This document shows positions 25,001-33,545 of a stretch of DNA of 64,000 nt, one piece after another (positions within the stretch are counted from its first letter, which is position 1; the number at the start of each line of letters is the position of its first letter). The notes under the pieces are model-generated. The model saw only the letters and a program-made list of their open reading frames with translations. It did no database searches and was not told the origin of the DNA. A program made the position numbers and the translations under genes. Source of the stretch: Maribacter algarum (ex Zhang et al. 2020) (GTDB lineage: Bacteria > Bacteroidota > Bacteroidia > Flavobacteriales > Flavobacteriaceae); the NCBI RefSeq assembly GCF_005885635.1, contig NZ_VATY01000003.1, positions 1 through 64,000 on the forward strand. The letters are read 5' to 3'.

Positions 25001-25311
25001 TTGGGTTAAATGATGAGTTTAGCGGTCCTCAAGGAACCCGCCCTAATGGTGACAATGTATTTGCAGACTTATGGTATCATGATGCTTCTTTCTTAAGATT
25101 AAAAGAATTGGAGATTGGCTATACGCTGACCAAAGAGAAAATAGGCCTTGCGGATATAAAGTTTTTTGCAAGAGGGCTCAACCTCCTAACCATGTTCTCA
25201 GACGTACAAAAACTAGGATTAGATCCCGAAGCAGCAGGATATGACAATTTTAGAAACTCCACGTACCCATCATTAAAGATGTATACGTTTGGATTGAATT
25301 TCACCTTTTAA
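22099..25311 (+). CDS. SusC-type TonB-dependent receptor
   Basis: A 1070-residue outer-membrane importer. An extended N-terminus with a hydrophobic segment (about 25-44) precedes a carboxypeptidase-regulatory-like beta domain (about 57-125, GPLPGASVVEKGTTNGTQTD). The plug domain begins near 137 with EVVVVGYGTKKRGE and the 22-strand barrel runs to the terminal aromatic residue (GLNFTF). With the SusD protein encoded 26 bases later it should import oligosaccharides, here probably carrageenan fragments, using TonB energy. The first 25 residues are unusually basic, so the true start could be further in. Confidence 0.95.
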   Translation: MKKMRKPRARITHSPWCYLSFGSVLKNVLAFLFCLTMFSNTFANEILLSKLTIEKLIPQSTVTGTVSDSNGPLPGASVVEKGTTNGTQTDFDGNYSLELSNPDAVLVVSYIGHATQEIPVGNQTVINIALLEDASKLDEVVVVGYGTKKRGEVTGSISTLKAEDIESTSNREVAKSLAGRVTGLVVSDRGGLPGSNDDVNLLIRGQATLNNNAPLILIDGFPTGVGTFNQLAPQDIDNISILKDGAAAVYGNRAANGVILVTTKRGKSGKPTINFSTSYSVSSFSAKPELMSSEQFAIHENEIADRFGNELPFSQENINNFASGSDPINFPNTNWFDATFADSAPERRNSISISGGTQKSKYFISLDNLQREGLFESGDTDFKQNQVRSNIDVNITDDIKIGLDLSGRFAKSRAPGVPVSFIYKHVYTNLPTDIDVFPNGLLAVGGENGANPIVMSSRTAGFNDDDVNDLRGRLSFDWKLDKITKGLSINAFAGLRKTVSSQKDFYNPWTYYALNQATNEFEANTGFSQQGSVNILRDTSFEFDETLLNGSLRYKNIFADTHSLSAMIAAEQITTESSTTFAQANNLPTDQLPFLFAGDPETAINGGTASELALLSYFGTLSYDYDKRYFIDLMLRRDGSSRFGPGKQFGTFYSVGGNWALGNEKFLENVSWLDALNIKGSYSVMGNDRIPPFQFLSQFSFGNNNPNNARPNYYIFGESGAIFNGFRTGVAPNPNVTWETAEMSNIAFVFSMLNNRLSGEVNFYNQKRSDILVSNEGAIPDFTGVQLPDENLGRVDSKGYEITLGWADKIGKNVNYNLGFNFTQAQNEVIFLPQPENTPERQDITGFRIGSYVVAPTNGIFQDQSQVDNASAVIENTVEGEPFYADTNNDGVINNEDWVRINSSNIPEIQYGFTGGVNYKNVNLNFLFQGQAKAKVLLFFDQIGSKPEYVFTDRWTSNNRNARYPRAFGLNDEFSGPQGTRPNGDNVFADLWYHDASFLRLKELEIGYTLTKEKIGLADIKFFARGLNLLTMFSDVQKLGLDPEAAGYDNFRNSTYPSLKMYTFGLNFTF

Positions 25312-25337
25312 TATATTGAATAAAAAAAATAAAAATT

Positions 25338-27056
25338 ATGAATCAGACAAAGAAAATGTTTTTACTTCTTGTTTCAGTTTTAACAATAACAAGTTGTGAA
25401 GATGTATTAGACACGGATAATCTTGGCGCCTATTCGGAAGACACCGTATATAGTGACCCTGACCTGTTAGAAAGAGTGGTTTTTTCTGCTTACAATAGTA
25501 CAGAAGGATGGGCTCTGAATAAAACCATTTGGTGGTCGAGAAGATATAACATTGAAGCGGGCTCCTTTGAAGCTAAATTCAACTTTAGGGATTTGGATAG
25601 ATTGCGTTTAAGAGGCAATGGATGGACCGCTCAAAATGAAGGGGATTTTAGAAATAAATGGCGCGATAATTTTCGTTTTATTAACGAAATCAATCAATTT
25701 TTAGACAATGTAGACGATAGTCAGGCGATGGCTGATGACCCAGAAAAAGTAAATTCCTTAAAAGCGGAAATGAAATTTTTAAGAGCCAATATTTACACGA
25801 AAATGATAAAAATGTATGGTGGGGTTCCTATTTTTACCACGGCCTTCGGATTAGATTCAGATTTCGATGTTACCAGGAATACGTATGAGGAATGTGTGGA
25901 TTTTATCGTAAAAGAATTAGATGAGGCCGCTGCTGTCCTACCTGAAACCAGACCAGCAGGAGAGTTTGGAAGAGCCACTAAATTGGCGGCTTTGGCTGTT
26001 AAGAGTAGAACATTGCTTTTTGCCGCAAGTAGTCTGCATGATTCCTCTACTGAACCTAGCGGGCCGCTATACGATTATTCAAAAGCAACCAAATGGCAAG
26101 ACGCAGCAGACGCTGCCAAAGAAATAATAGATATCGTTGGAGCCAAAGATTTAATCGCTACACCTGATGCACAGTCCTACAGGAATTTATTCTTGTCACC
26201 AAATGAGGATATATTATTTGCAAGGGCTTACGGCGGTGATTTATATGATTTTGGATTAGATGCCAATTCTTTGATAGACCAAACACAATCACCACCTGGT
26301 TATGGCGGTTGGGCGATATCTTCGCCAAGTCACAATTTCGCGTTGGAGTTTAATATGGCCGATGGCACTTCTACTGATGGTGCAACTTTTGACCCTGCAG
26401 ATCCAAATGCTAATAGAGAGATGAGGTATTATGCGATTTTAAATTTTCAAGGAGCTAATTTTAGAGGGCGTCCTATTGATTATGCCTTGTCACCAGATAA
26501 TCCCGCCCTACATGGTTTAGATTCTCCGGAAGGTTCTACTGCTGGTAGCCCAGGTAATGATTTACACTCTTCTAAAACCGGTTATAACATCAGGAAATTT
26601 CATAATGAAAGTTTAGCATCTATAAATGAGACTACTCCTGGCAGACCCTATATTCTATATCGTTTGGCAGAAATTTATCTAAATTATGCAGAAGCAAAAG
26701 CAGAACTAGGAGATGAAGTGGAAGCGCTTGCCTTCTTAAATAAAGTTTCTACCCGAGCCTTGCAGCCGGAGATAACTGCGTCCGGTACGGATTTATTGGA
26801 AGCAATTAAAAGGGAAAGAAGAATTGAACTCGCTTTTGAGGGTCATAACTTTTGGGACGAAAGAAGATGGATGAATACTGAACATTTAGGTTTTGACATC
26901 AAAGGCCTACAATGGGAGAAAGATGCCACAGGTAATTTAACCCATACCGAATATACAGTTGTTACAAGACCTTGGTTTGATAAGCAGTATTATTTGCCAA
27001 TTCCTAATAATGAGATTTTAAAAGCACCCTCTTTAATTCAGAATGCCGGATATTAA
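25338..27056 (+). CDS. SusD-type glycan-binding lipoprotein
   Basis: A 572-residue SusD/RagB protein with lipobox LTITSC (Cys about 20). It has the TPR-like helical scaffold and the typical C-terminal region RRIELAFEGHNFWDERRW (about 493-510) with YYLPIPNNEI near the end. It sits on the cell surface over the SusC channel and captures oligosaccharides. Paired with the SusC gene 26 bases upstream. Confidence 0.95.
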   Translation: MNQTKKMFLLLVSVLTITSCEDVLDTDNLGAYSEDTVYSDPDLLERVVFSAYNSTEGWALNKTIWWSRRYNIEAGSFEAKFNFRDLDRLRLRGNGWTAQNEGDFRNKWRDNFRFINEINQFLDNVDDSQAMADDPEKVNSLKAEMKFLRANIYTKMIKMYGGVPIFTTAFGLDSDFDVTRNTYEECVDFIVKELDEAAAVLPETRPAGEFGRATKLAALAVKSRTLLFAASSLHDSSTEPSGPLYDYSKATKWQDAADAAKEIIDIVGAKDLIATPDAQSYRNLFLSPNEDILFARAYGGDLYDFGLDANSLIDQTQSPPGYGGWAISSPSHNFALEFNMADGTSTDGATFDPADPNANREMRYYAILNFQGANFRGRPIDYALSPDNPALHGLDSPEGSTAGSPGNDLHSSKTGYNIRKFHNESLASINETTPGRPYILYRLAEIYLNYAEAKAELGDEVEALAFLNKVSTRALQPEITASGTDLLEAIKRERRIELAFEGHNFWDERRWMNTEHLGFDIKGLQWEKDATGNLTHTEYTVVTRPWFDKQYYLPIPNNEILKAPSLIQNAGY

Positions 27057-27089
27057 TTAACTTTCTTTAATTACCAAAGTTAGCGTTAT

Positions 27090-27122
27090 AAATACCGGAG
27101 GTTTACCTCTGGTATTTTTTTT
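27090..27122 (+). terminator. intrinsic terminator after SusD
   Basis: AAATACC-G-GAGGT, loop TT, ACCTC-T-GGTATTT, then a run of Ts. It separates the SusC/SusD unit from the downstream transporter, so surface import genes can be expressed at a different level. Confidence 0.8.
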
Positions 27123-27181
27123 ACGCTGTAATGCTTTATTTCAAACAACCGCTTTCTAAAGCAGTTAAGCACCGAATTAAA

Positions 27182-28462
27182 ATGGCAAAAAAAAGACGTA
27201 ACATTTTAGCATTGATTTTTGGTGCCGTTGTTATCAATTATTTAGATAGAACAAATATTTCAGTGGCCGCCCCCGCCATCAGTGAAGACTTAGAACTGAG
27301 TTCGGTTCAATTGGGACTCATATTTTCAGCCTTCGCTTGGACGTATGCCGCACTGCAAATTCCCGGGGGAATCGTAGTTGACAAAGTTGGCACACGATTG
27401 CTTTATAGTATTATGCTATTCTTTTGGTCCATCGCTACCCTAATTCAAGGCTTTGTCAATTCTTTTGTTGTACTGTTAGGTCTTCGCGCCAGCATCGGTA
27501 TTTTCGAAGCTCCGGCTTACCCTGCCAATAATGCCATCGTGACCAAATGGTTTCCTGAAAATGAAAGGGCATCGGCAATTGCCATTTATACCTCTGGACA
27601 ATTTATTGGTTTAGCACTCTTATTTCCAGTGCTTGCGGTTATTCAAGACCAACTCGGTTGGCGCGGTCTCTTTATTGTTTCGGGACTTTTAGGTATTGTT
27701 TATGCTGTAGTCTGGTACTTTTTCTATCGCGACCCTCAAGACCATAAGACCGTTTCAAAAGACGAACTTAATTTAATCGAAAAAGGGGGCGGACTCGCCT
27801 TAAGCAAAGGGAAAGCTATGGAGAAAACAAAATTTAACTGGTCCGATTTAGCGGAAGCTTTCAAATATAAAAAATTATGGGGTGTATACCTTGGTCAGTT
27901 TTGTCTTGGTTCCGTATCTATATTTTTCTTGACATGGTTTCCGACCTATTTAGTCGAATATCGTGGTCTGGATTTTATCAAATCAGGTTTTTTGGCTTCT
28001 GTTCCTTTTTTGGCGGCTTTTGTTGGAGTGCTATTAGCGGGGTTTACTTCTGATTATCTGGTAAAAAAAGGATATTCAGTAGAAGTTTCTAGAAAAGCAC
28101 CCGTACTCTGCGGACTTTTACTATCCGTATCTGTAATCGGAGCCAATTTTACCGATGACACCTTTTATATCATTTTCTTTTTGGCCTTGGCTTTTTTTGG
28201 GAATGGTCTAGCATCAATTACCTGGGTATTTGTGTCGCTTATGGCGCCAAAACATCTGATTGGTCTGGTAGGAGGTGTATTTAACTTAATTGGTGGGCTT
28301 TCGGCCGTAGTCGTTCCAGTTATGATTGGCTTTTTGGTAAAGGATGGTGATTTTAGTCCCGCATTATATTTTATCGGGGGAATAACCCTTTTGGGTTTTT
28401 TATCTTTCCTTCTGGTTGTAGGAGAAGTAAAACGAATTGAAATCGACGACCCATTGAAATAA
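27182..28462 (+). CDS. MFS transporter, anion:cation symporter type (hexuronate/galactonate-like)
   Basis: From the ATG at 27182 the protein has 426 residues. The upstream start at 27131 would leave little room after the terminator. It shows the major facilitator pattern of the ACS family: INYLDRTNISVAAPAI in helix 1, GGIVVDKVGTRLLYS between helices 2 and 3, and WFPENERASAIAIYTSGQF near helix 4. Family members carry galactonate, glucarate or hexuronates. It lies 9 bases before a galactonate dehydratase-like gene, which supports sugar-acid uptake. Confidence 0.85.
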   Translation: MAKKRRNILALIFGAVVINYLDRTNISVAAPAISEDLELSSVQLGLIFSAFAWTYAALQIPGGIVVDKVGTRLLYSIMLFFWSIATLIQGFVNSFVVLLGLRASIGIFEAPAYPANNAIVTKWFPENERASAIAIYTSGQFIGLALLFPVLAVIQDQLGWRGLFIVSGLLGIVYAVVWYFFYRDPQDHKTVSKDELNLIEKGGGLALSKGKAMEKTKFNWSDLAEAFKYKKLWGVYLGQFCLGSVSIFFLTWFPTYLVEYRGLDFIKSGFLASVPFLAAFVGVLLAGFTSDYLVKKGYSVEVSRKAPVLCGLLLSVSVIGANFTDDTFYIIFFLALAFFGNGLASITWVFVSLMAPKHLIGLVGGVFNLIGGLSAVVVPVMIGFLVKDGDFSPALYFIGGITLLGFLSFLLVVGEVKRIEIDDPLK

Positions 28463-28471
28463 CTAATACTT

Positions 28472-29629
28472 ATGAAAATTACCGCTGTAAAAACATTTCC
28501 CATCAACATTGGTTTTGGAAGCCAATTGGTTATCAAAATAGAAACCGATACCGGAATTTACGGTTGGGGTGCATCCGGACTTTCAGGAAGGGAGTTCGCC
28601 GTTATGGGTGCCATTGACCATTTCCGCCCGAATATAGTTGGAAAAGACCCCAATCAAATTGGCGCCATTTGGCAAGATTTGTATCGCGGTCAGTATTTTG
28701 AAGGCGGTCGTGTACTAACAGCTGCAATTTCAGCTATCGATATTGCATTATATGATATCAAAGGAAAAGCTTTGGGTGTTCCCGTCTATGAACTTTTAGG
28801 GGGAAAACAACGAGATTATGTCGATTGTTTTGCTTCTCTACGTTTTACTTCGGAAGAAGAACTACTGACCAGAGCAAAAATTTTAATCAAGGAGGGATGG
28901 AATGTCCTTCGCCTCGCTCCTGCTGAGTATGAAGCTAACAGCAAAGGCACTTTTGAACCCCGCGAGTCTATTGCCAAGGTTGCCAAATGGGTAATGCGAT
29001 TGCGAAAGGAAGTGGGTAGTGCACCTACCATTGGCATCGATTACCACCATCGCTTGACTGCAGCAGAAACGTTTTCTTTTATGGCTAAAATGCCGCAAGG
29101 AACGCTTGATTTCATAGAAGAACCTATTCGTGATGAAACTTCTGAGGCTTATGAAAGTCTTCGTAAAATGATAAATGTGCCCTTTGCCATTGGCGAAGAA
29201 TTTGCAAGTAAATGGCAGTTCTTGCCCTATATCGAAAGAGGCATAACCCAATTTGCCAGAGTTGATGTCTGTAATGTTGGCGGAATCACTGAGGCTATGA
29301 AGGTCGCTGCCATGGCTGAAGCACACTATATCGATTTAATGCCGCACAATCCCCTAGGGCCAATTTGTACGGCAGCATCCATTCACTTGGCTGCTGCGTG
29401 TCCGAATGTCGCTTGGTTGGAAGAGGTCAATACGCCTGCCGAACAACCAGGCACCAATAGCAAAGAATTTTACCCCGAACAACCCGAATTAGATGGCGCT
29501 CGCTATATCGTTTCTACTGCACCAGGCTTGGGGGTTGATTTTAATGAAGAACTTGTGCTCTCCAAAAAATTTGAACCAGTTGAAACACCCCGATTAAAAA
29601 GGGGCGATGGCTCCTACACCAATTGGTAA
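28472..29629 (+). CDS. enolase-superfamily sugar-acid dehydratase, galactonate dehydratase-like
   Basis: A 385-residue mandelate racemase/muconate lactonising enzyme relative. Pattern matches D-galactonate dehydratase (DgoD): IGIDYHHRL (metal Asp plus His, about 188-196), FIEEPI (about 213-218), IGEEF (about 238-242) and HNPLGPICTAASIHLAA (catalytic His region, about 290-306). The reaction would give 2-keto-3-deoxy-galactonate, the same intermediate as the anhydrogalactose route. The upstream transporter gene supports a sugar-acid substrate. A second, different enolase-superfamily gene lies at 41572, so the two should not be merged in function. Confidence 0.8.
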   Translation: MKITAVKTFPINIGFGSQLVIKIETDTGIYGWGASGLSGREFAVMGAIDHFRPNIVGKDPNQIGAIWQDLYRGQYFEGGRVLTAAISAIDIALYDIKGKALGVPVYELLGGKQRDYVDCFASLRFTSEEELLTRAKILIKEGWNVLRLAPAEYEANSKGTFEPRESIAKVAKWVMRLRKEVGSAPTIGIDYHHRLTAAETFSFMAKMPQGTLDFIEEPIRDETSEAYESLRKMINVPFAIGEEFASKWQFLPYIERGITQFARVDVCNVGGITEAMKVAAMAEAHYIDLMPHNPLGPICTAASIHLAAACPNVAWLEEVNTPAEQPGTNSKEFYPEQPELDGARYIVSTAPGLGVDFNEELVLSKKFEPVETPRLKRGDGSYTNW

Positions 29630-29658
29630 AAATGAAGTATGTATTAAAGAACTATAGT

Positions 29659-31434
29659 ATGAAACTAAAAAGAGAATTTTCCTTACTTGTATTTTTTGTT
29701 CTATGGATATCTTTTTTTGTGCAGGCCCAAGACCGACCAAATATCATCCTTATGATGAGTGATGACCAAGGGTATGGCGATATTGGCGCACACGGAAATC
29801 CGTATTTAAAAACACCCAATATTGAGGCTATTGGAGAAGAAGGGGTAGAAATGACCCATTTTTTTGCCTACCCCAATTGCTCTGCTTCCCGCGCAGCGAT
29901 TTTAACGGGGCGCTACCCGTACAGAACTGGTGTAACGGCAGTTACTCAGGTGGACCATTTTATGAATACCCAAGAAACGACCATTGCTGAAATTTTGAGC
30001 GATAATGGCTACCGAACAGGAATTTTCGGAAAATGGCATCTGGGCGATAATGCGCCAATGCGACCCACCGACCAAGGTTTTCAAGAAGCTTTGGTGCATA
30101 AAGGTGGAGGAATCGGTCAAGCAGCAGGACCAGCAGGTAACACCTATTTTGACCCTATTCTCGAGCACAATAATGTCTCCAAAAAGTATGAAGGCTATTG
30201 TGATGATATCTTTACCGATGCTGCCATTGATTTTATAAGTAAAAAGGGGAAACAGCCTTTTTTCGCCTATTTGGCGACCAATCTGCCGCACTTTCCGTTG
30301 CAAGTCCCTGATGAGAAAGCGCAGCCTTTCCGCGAAATGGGTTTGCATGAAGACAATGCATTGACCTACGGAATGTTGGATAATATTGATGGTAATGTGG
30401 GTCGGGTTTTAAAGCGATTGAAAAAATTAGGCATCGAAGAAAACACTATAGTTATTTTCCTATCGGATAATGGTCCACGGACTCGACGGACAAAAAATGA
30501 TACGTATCCTGGCCGGTGGGTTGCTAATTTAAGGGGGACAAAAACAAGTGCTTACGATAATGGAATTCGGGTTCCATTTTATGTGAAATGGCCCAAAGCT
30601 TTCAAAAAGGGAATCACTACCAACCAAATGGGAACGGCCATCGATATTCTACCTACGCTATTAGATGCGTGTAACATTCCTGTTACAAAAGAATTGAAGG
30701 TTGATGGTCAATCACTACTACCACTGTGGAAAGGCGAAACCAATACTTTAAAGAAGCGGACGTATTTTGTACAAATGCACTACGGCCCTACTCCGTTTAA
30801 ATACATGCACTTTTCTGCCAGAACGCAAAAATATAAATTGGTTAGTCCTCATAATTTCCCGCACGGTATCGTACATCAACCTACCGATTTTGAACTAAAA
30901 AACGTCCTGAAAAATCTTGAGTTATACGATGTTGAAAACGACCCAAGTGAACGAAAAAACATCGCAGGACAACATCCTGAGATTGTTGACCAACTATTGG
31001 AAGAATATGATACTTGGTTTGATGAAGTTACCGAAGAGCGCGATGCGAGCGGCATTCAACGCATCCACTTAGGAACCAAGGCGCAGTTGCATACCAATTT
31101 ATCACGTTTTGATTGGGGCGGCCCCAGAGTCATTTCTCGTTTTGATTATGGCGGACCAAGAGTTATCGAGGACAATCAATTAGGGTATTGGCAAGTAACC
31201 ACCGAAGCAGGCAATTATGAGGTTTCGTATGACCTTCCAGAAGTTCCTAAGGATGGAATAGCACACTTAAAATATAATGACATTCACTTAAAACAAGCGA
31301 TTAGCAAAGGGCAAAAAAAGGTTGTTTTTAAGGATGTGCAATTACCAAAGGGCGAAGGAAATTTTCACGCCTATTTTAAAACAGACCGTTTGGCAACAGG
31401 ACCTCTTTTTGTGGATATTACTAAAACCAAATAA
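29659..31434 (+). CDS. S1-family sulfatase with C-terminal extra domain
   Basis: The start is taken at the ATG 29659, giving a clean signal peptide (MKLKREFSLLVFF... VQAQD) and 591 residues; the ATG at 29632 is also possible. The nucleophile motif is CSASR (about 74-78), with Ala in place of the usual Pro but the Cys and Arg kept. Metal and active-site blocks IILMMSDDQGYGDIG, GKWHLGD and FLSDNGPR are present. After the sulfatase core an added C-terminal part (about 480-591) follows, opening with an 11-residue tandem repeat (RFDWGGPRVIS, RFDYGGPRVIE) and continuing as a beta-rich region. It is likely a periplasmic carrageenan-oligosaccharide sulfatase; the position attacked is unknown. Confidence 0.9.
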   Translation: MKLKREFSLLVFFVLWISFFVQAQDRPNIILMMSDDQGYGDIGAHGNPYLKTPNIEAIGEEGVEMTHFFAYPNCSASRAAILTGRYPYRTGVTAVTQVDHFMNTQETTIAEILSDNGYRTGIFGKWHLGDNAPMRPTDQGFQEALVHKGGGIGQAAGPAGNTYFDPILEHNNVSKKYEGYCDDIFTDAAIDFISKKGKQPFFAYLATNLPHFPLQVPDEKAQPFREMGLHEDNALTYGMLDNIDGNVGRVLKRLKKLGIEENTIVIFLSDNGPRTRRTKNDTYPGRWVANLRGTKTSAYDNGIRVPFYVKWPKAFKKGITTNQMGTAIDILPTLLDACNIPVTKELKVDGQSLLPLWKGETNTLKKRTYFVQMHYGPTPFKYMHFSARTQKYKLVSPHNFPHGIVHQPTDFELKNVLKNLELYDVENDPSERKNIAGQHPEIVDQLLEEYDTWFDEVTEERDASGIQRIHLGTKAQLHTNLSRFDWGGPRVISRFDYGGPRVIEDNQLGYWQVTTEAGNYEVSYDLPEVPKDGIAHLKYNDIHLKQAISKGQKKVVFKDVQLPKGEGNFHAYFKTDRLATGPLFVDITKTK

Positions 31435-31644
31435 GGGTAGTACTTTTAAGCTGCCTATTTTTAAAACCTGCCTTTTTGAGGGGTAAAATAGTGTAACTGT
31501 TGGTTAAAAATGACGCCCCTGGTGCTACTGTATTTTAGTTACTTGTATTAGCTTGTATTGCGTTTGTAACAACCCATCAAAAAAGGCTAAGGGCAGACCA
31601 ATGCACTGTTTAAATTATAATAATCGCCAAAACCAAGAATACCA

Positions 31645-33513
31645 ATGAATTTGAAAACACCGATTTTAAAAGTGCTTTGCTTCTGTCTTTTGGTATTTAT
31701 TTCTGTTACATCCTCAGCGCAAATACAGAAAGAAGCTTCAGTGCAGTTTGATGAAGTTTTTAAAGAATTCCCTAGAAAAGAAAAAGACCTCAGAAAATGG
31801 GACTCCCCCGTTGTGGCAGATTTAGACCAAGACGGTTATCCTGATTTAATTTTGAATGACCACGGACTAGGCATCAATATTTCATGGAACAACAAAGGAA
31901 AGTTCGCCAAACCCTACGACCTGATTATGGGCGATATTCACGGGGTTTCAGTTGGGGATTTTGATAAGGACGGTAATTTGGAATTGATTCTTTCCCGCGG
32001 CGGCGGTTCGGGTGCTAATGCCCGCAACTCCAAAATGTATCGTGTTGGCAAAAACCGAGAATTTACTGCACTCCCAGATTTTGATGTCCCTTTGGAAATG
32101 ATGCGCGGGCGTACTGTTAAATTCTTTGATGGTAACAATAATGGGCATTTAGATTTAATCAACTTCGCTTTTCCATCCAAAGAAAAAAAAGGAAAAAGCG
32201 AAAACTATATCTATGAGAATAATGGCAACGGACAACTAGTTTTAAACGGCACTATTCCGTCAATAAAAAAAGATGGTCAAAAAACGCTGTTGACCGATTT
32301 TAATAATGACCACATTGCAGATATTGTTCTGTTTGGCGATGGTCCAATTAAAGCCTACCAAGGCGATGGAAAGCTCAACTTTACTGAGGTTACCAATACA
32401 ATTCTTTCCAAAGAAATAAACCATGCTACTGCTATTGCAGAACTGGATTTTGATAACGACGGCGATATGGACTTATATATAGCCCGCGGTAAAGAATTTG
32501 AAATTGGGGAAACTTTTTATAACAAGACCACCAAAACCTGGGGGTTTTTCAGCAGAAGAGGAAAGTCTGAGTTTAAAGATATTCTTGTGGGCGATGTATT
32601 GCAAATGCATAATTTTCAGAGCCAATGGCCTTTTAATGACGCCTATTATATTGGCGAATCGGCCTACACTTATGAGTTTCCGGGAGAAACGCATTCTGGG
32701 AAAAACATTCGTTTGGTAAATAGCAATGCTTTGGGTTTTCCGGATAATTTAAATGAAGACGGTGGTATTCATGTAGGATACGTTGGGAACGAGAAATGGC
32801 GCATTGCTGTTGATACATGGTCGCCAACTACTGGGACTGTAAAGGGAGTTTTGGACTATCCTAAGTATGAACATCCAGCGGGACTCTCCGATATCCTTTT
32901 AGAAAATAAAAATGGTACCTATATCAATGTAAGTACAAAGATGGGCTTCATAGAAAAAGAGCATACGGTTGGTGTTTCAATTGCCGATATGGATAATAAT
33001 GGCTATCCTGATATTTTGGTGGTTAAAAGAGGTAATCTAGTTTTTGAGAACGAGGCGCTTTTGTATCTCAATCAAAATGGAAAGACCTTTTCAAAAGCTC
33101 AAAATCATGGTATTACTACCGCAGATATGGGCGCAGTGGGCATGGCCCTAGAAGTATTGGACTATGATTTGGATGGCGATATGGATGCTATTCTCGGCAA
33201 TGAGCGCGGCAAATGGCATTTATTTCAAAACAATACCCCAGAAAATAAATCCGTAACAATAACCATCGACCACTCCCCTTCTAAAAAAGCGACTGCCTTG
33301 GGCGCAGTGGTTACGGTAAAAGGATGCACAGGAAAACAAACCAAACGTATTGGCAGCTCTGGCTCGCAATACTCGCTAAGTTTCGATACCAATGTTCACT
33401 TTGGGCTGGGTGCATGTTCAAAAGCTGTTACCGTGGAAGTCCGTTGGACGAATGGAGAAACCAAAAAAATGAAAATAACGAACGGGAAAACTACTATAAA
33501 CATTGGTAGTTAA
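31645..33513 (+). CDS. FG-GAP/VCBS repeat protein with ASPIC/UnbV domain
   Basis: A 622-residue secreted protein (signal to about residue 26, SSAQ). Seven calcium-loop repeats are visible, such as DLDQDGYPDLI, DFDKDGNLELI, DFDNDGDMDLY and DMDNNGYPDIL, as in integrin-like beta-propellers. The C-terminus (about 535-620) is an ASPIC/UnbV domain with HFGLGACSKAVTVEVRW. Such proteins in Bacteroidetes glycan loci have no settled enzyme activity; glycan binding, adhesion or an unrecognised lyase or hydrolase role are options. It lies between two sulfatase genes with a 210-base gap upstream. Confidence 0.82.
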   Translation: MNLKTPILKVLCFCLLVFISVTSSAQIQKEASVQFDEVFKEFPRKEKDLRKWDSPVVADLDQDGYPDLILNDHGLGINISWNNKGKFAKPYDLIMGDIHGVSVGDFDKDGNLELILSRGGGSGANARNSKMYRVGKNREFTALPDFDVPLEMMRGRTVKFFDGNNNGHLDLINFAFPSKEKKGKSENYIYENNGNGQLVLNGTIPSIKKDGQKTLLTDFNNDHIADIVLFGDGPIKAYQGDGKLNFTEVTNTILSKEINHATAIAELDFDNDGDMDLYIARGKEFEIGETFYNKTTKTWGFFSRRGKSEFKDILVGDVLQMHNFQSQWPFNDAYYIGESAYTYEFPGETHSGKNIRLVNSNALGFPDNLNEDGGIHVGYVGNEKWRIAVDTWSPTTGTVKGVLDYPKYEHPAGLSDILLENKNGTYINVSTKMGFIEKEHTVGVSIADMDNNGYPDILVVKRGNLVFENEALLYLNQNGKTFSKAQNHGITTADMGAVGMALEVLDYDLDGDMDAILGNERGKWHLFQNNTPENKSVTITIDHSPSKKATALGAVVTVKGCTGKQTKRIGSSGSQYSLSFDTNVHFGLGACSKAVTVEVRWTNGETKKMKITNGKTTINIGS

Positions 33514-33545
33514 ATTCAGATGATTCTTATAAATTGATATATAAA

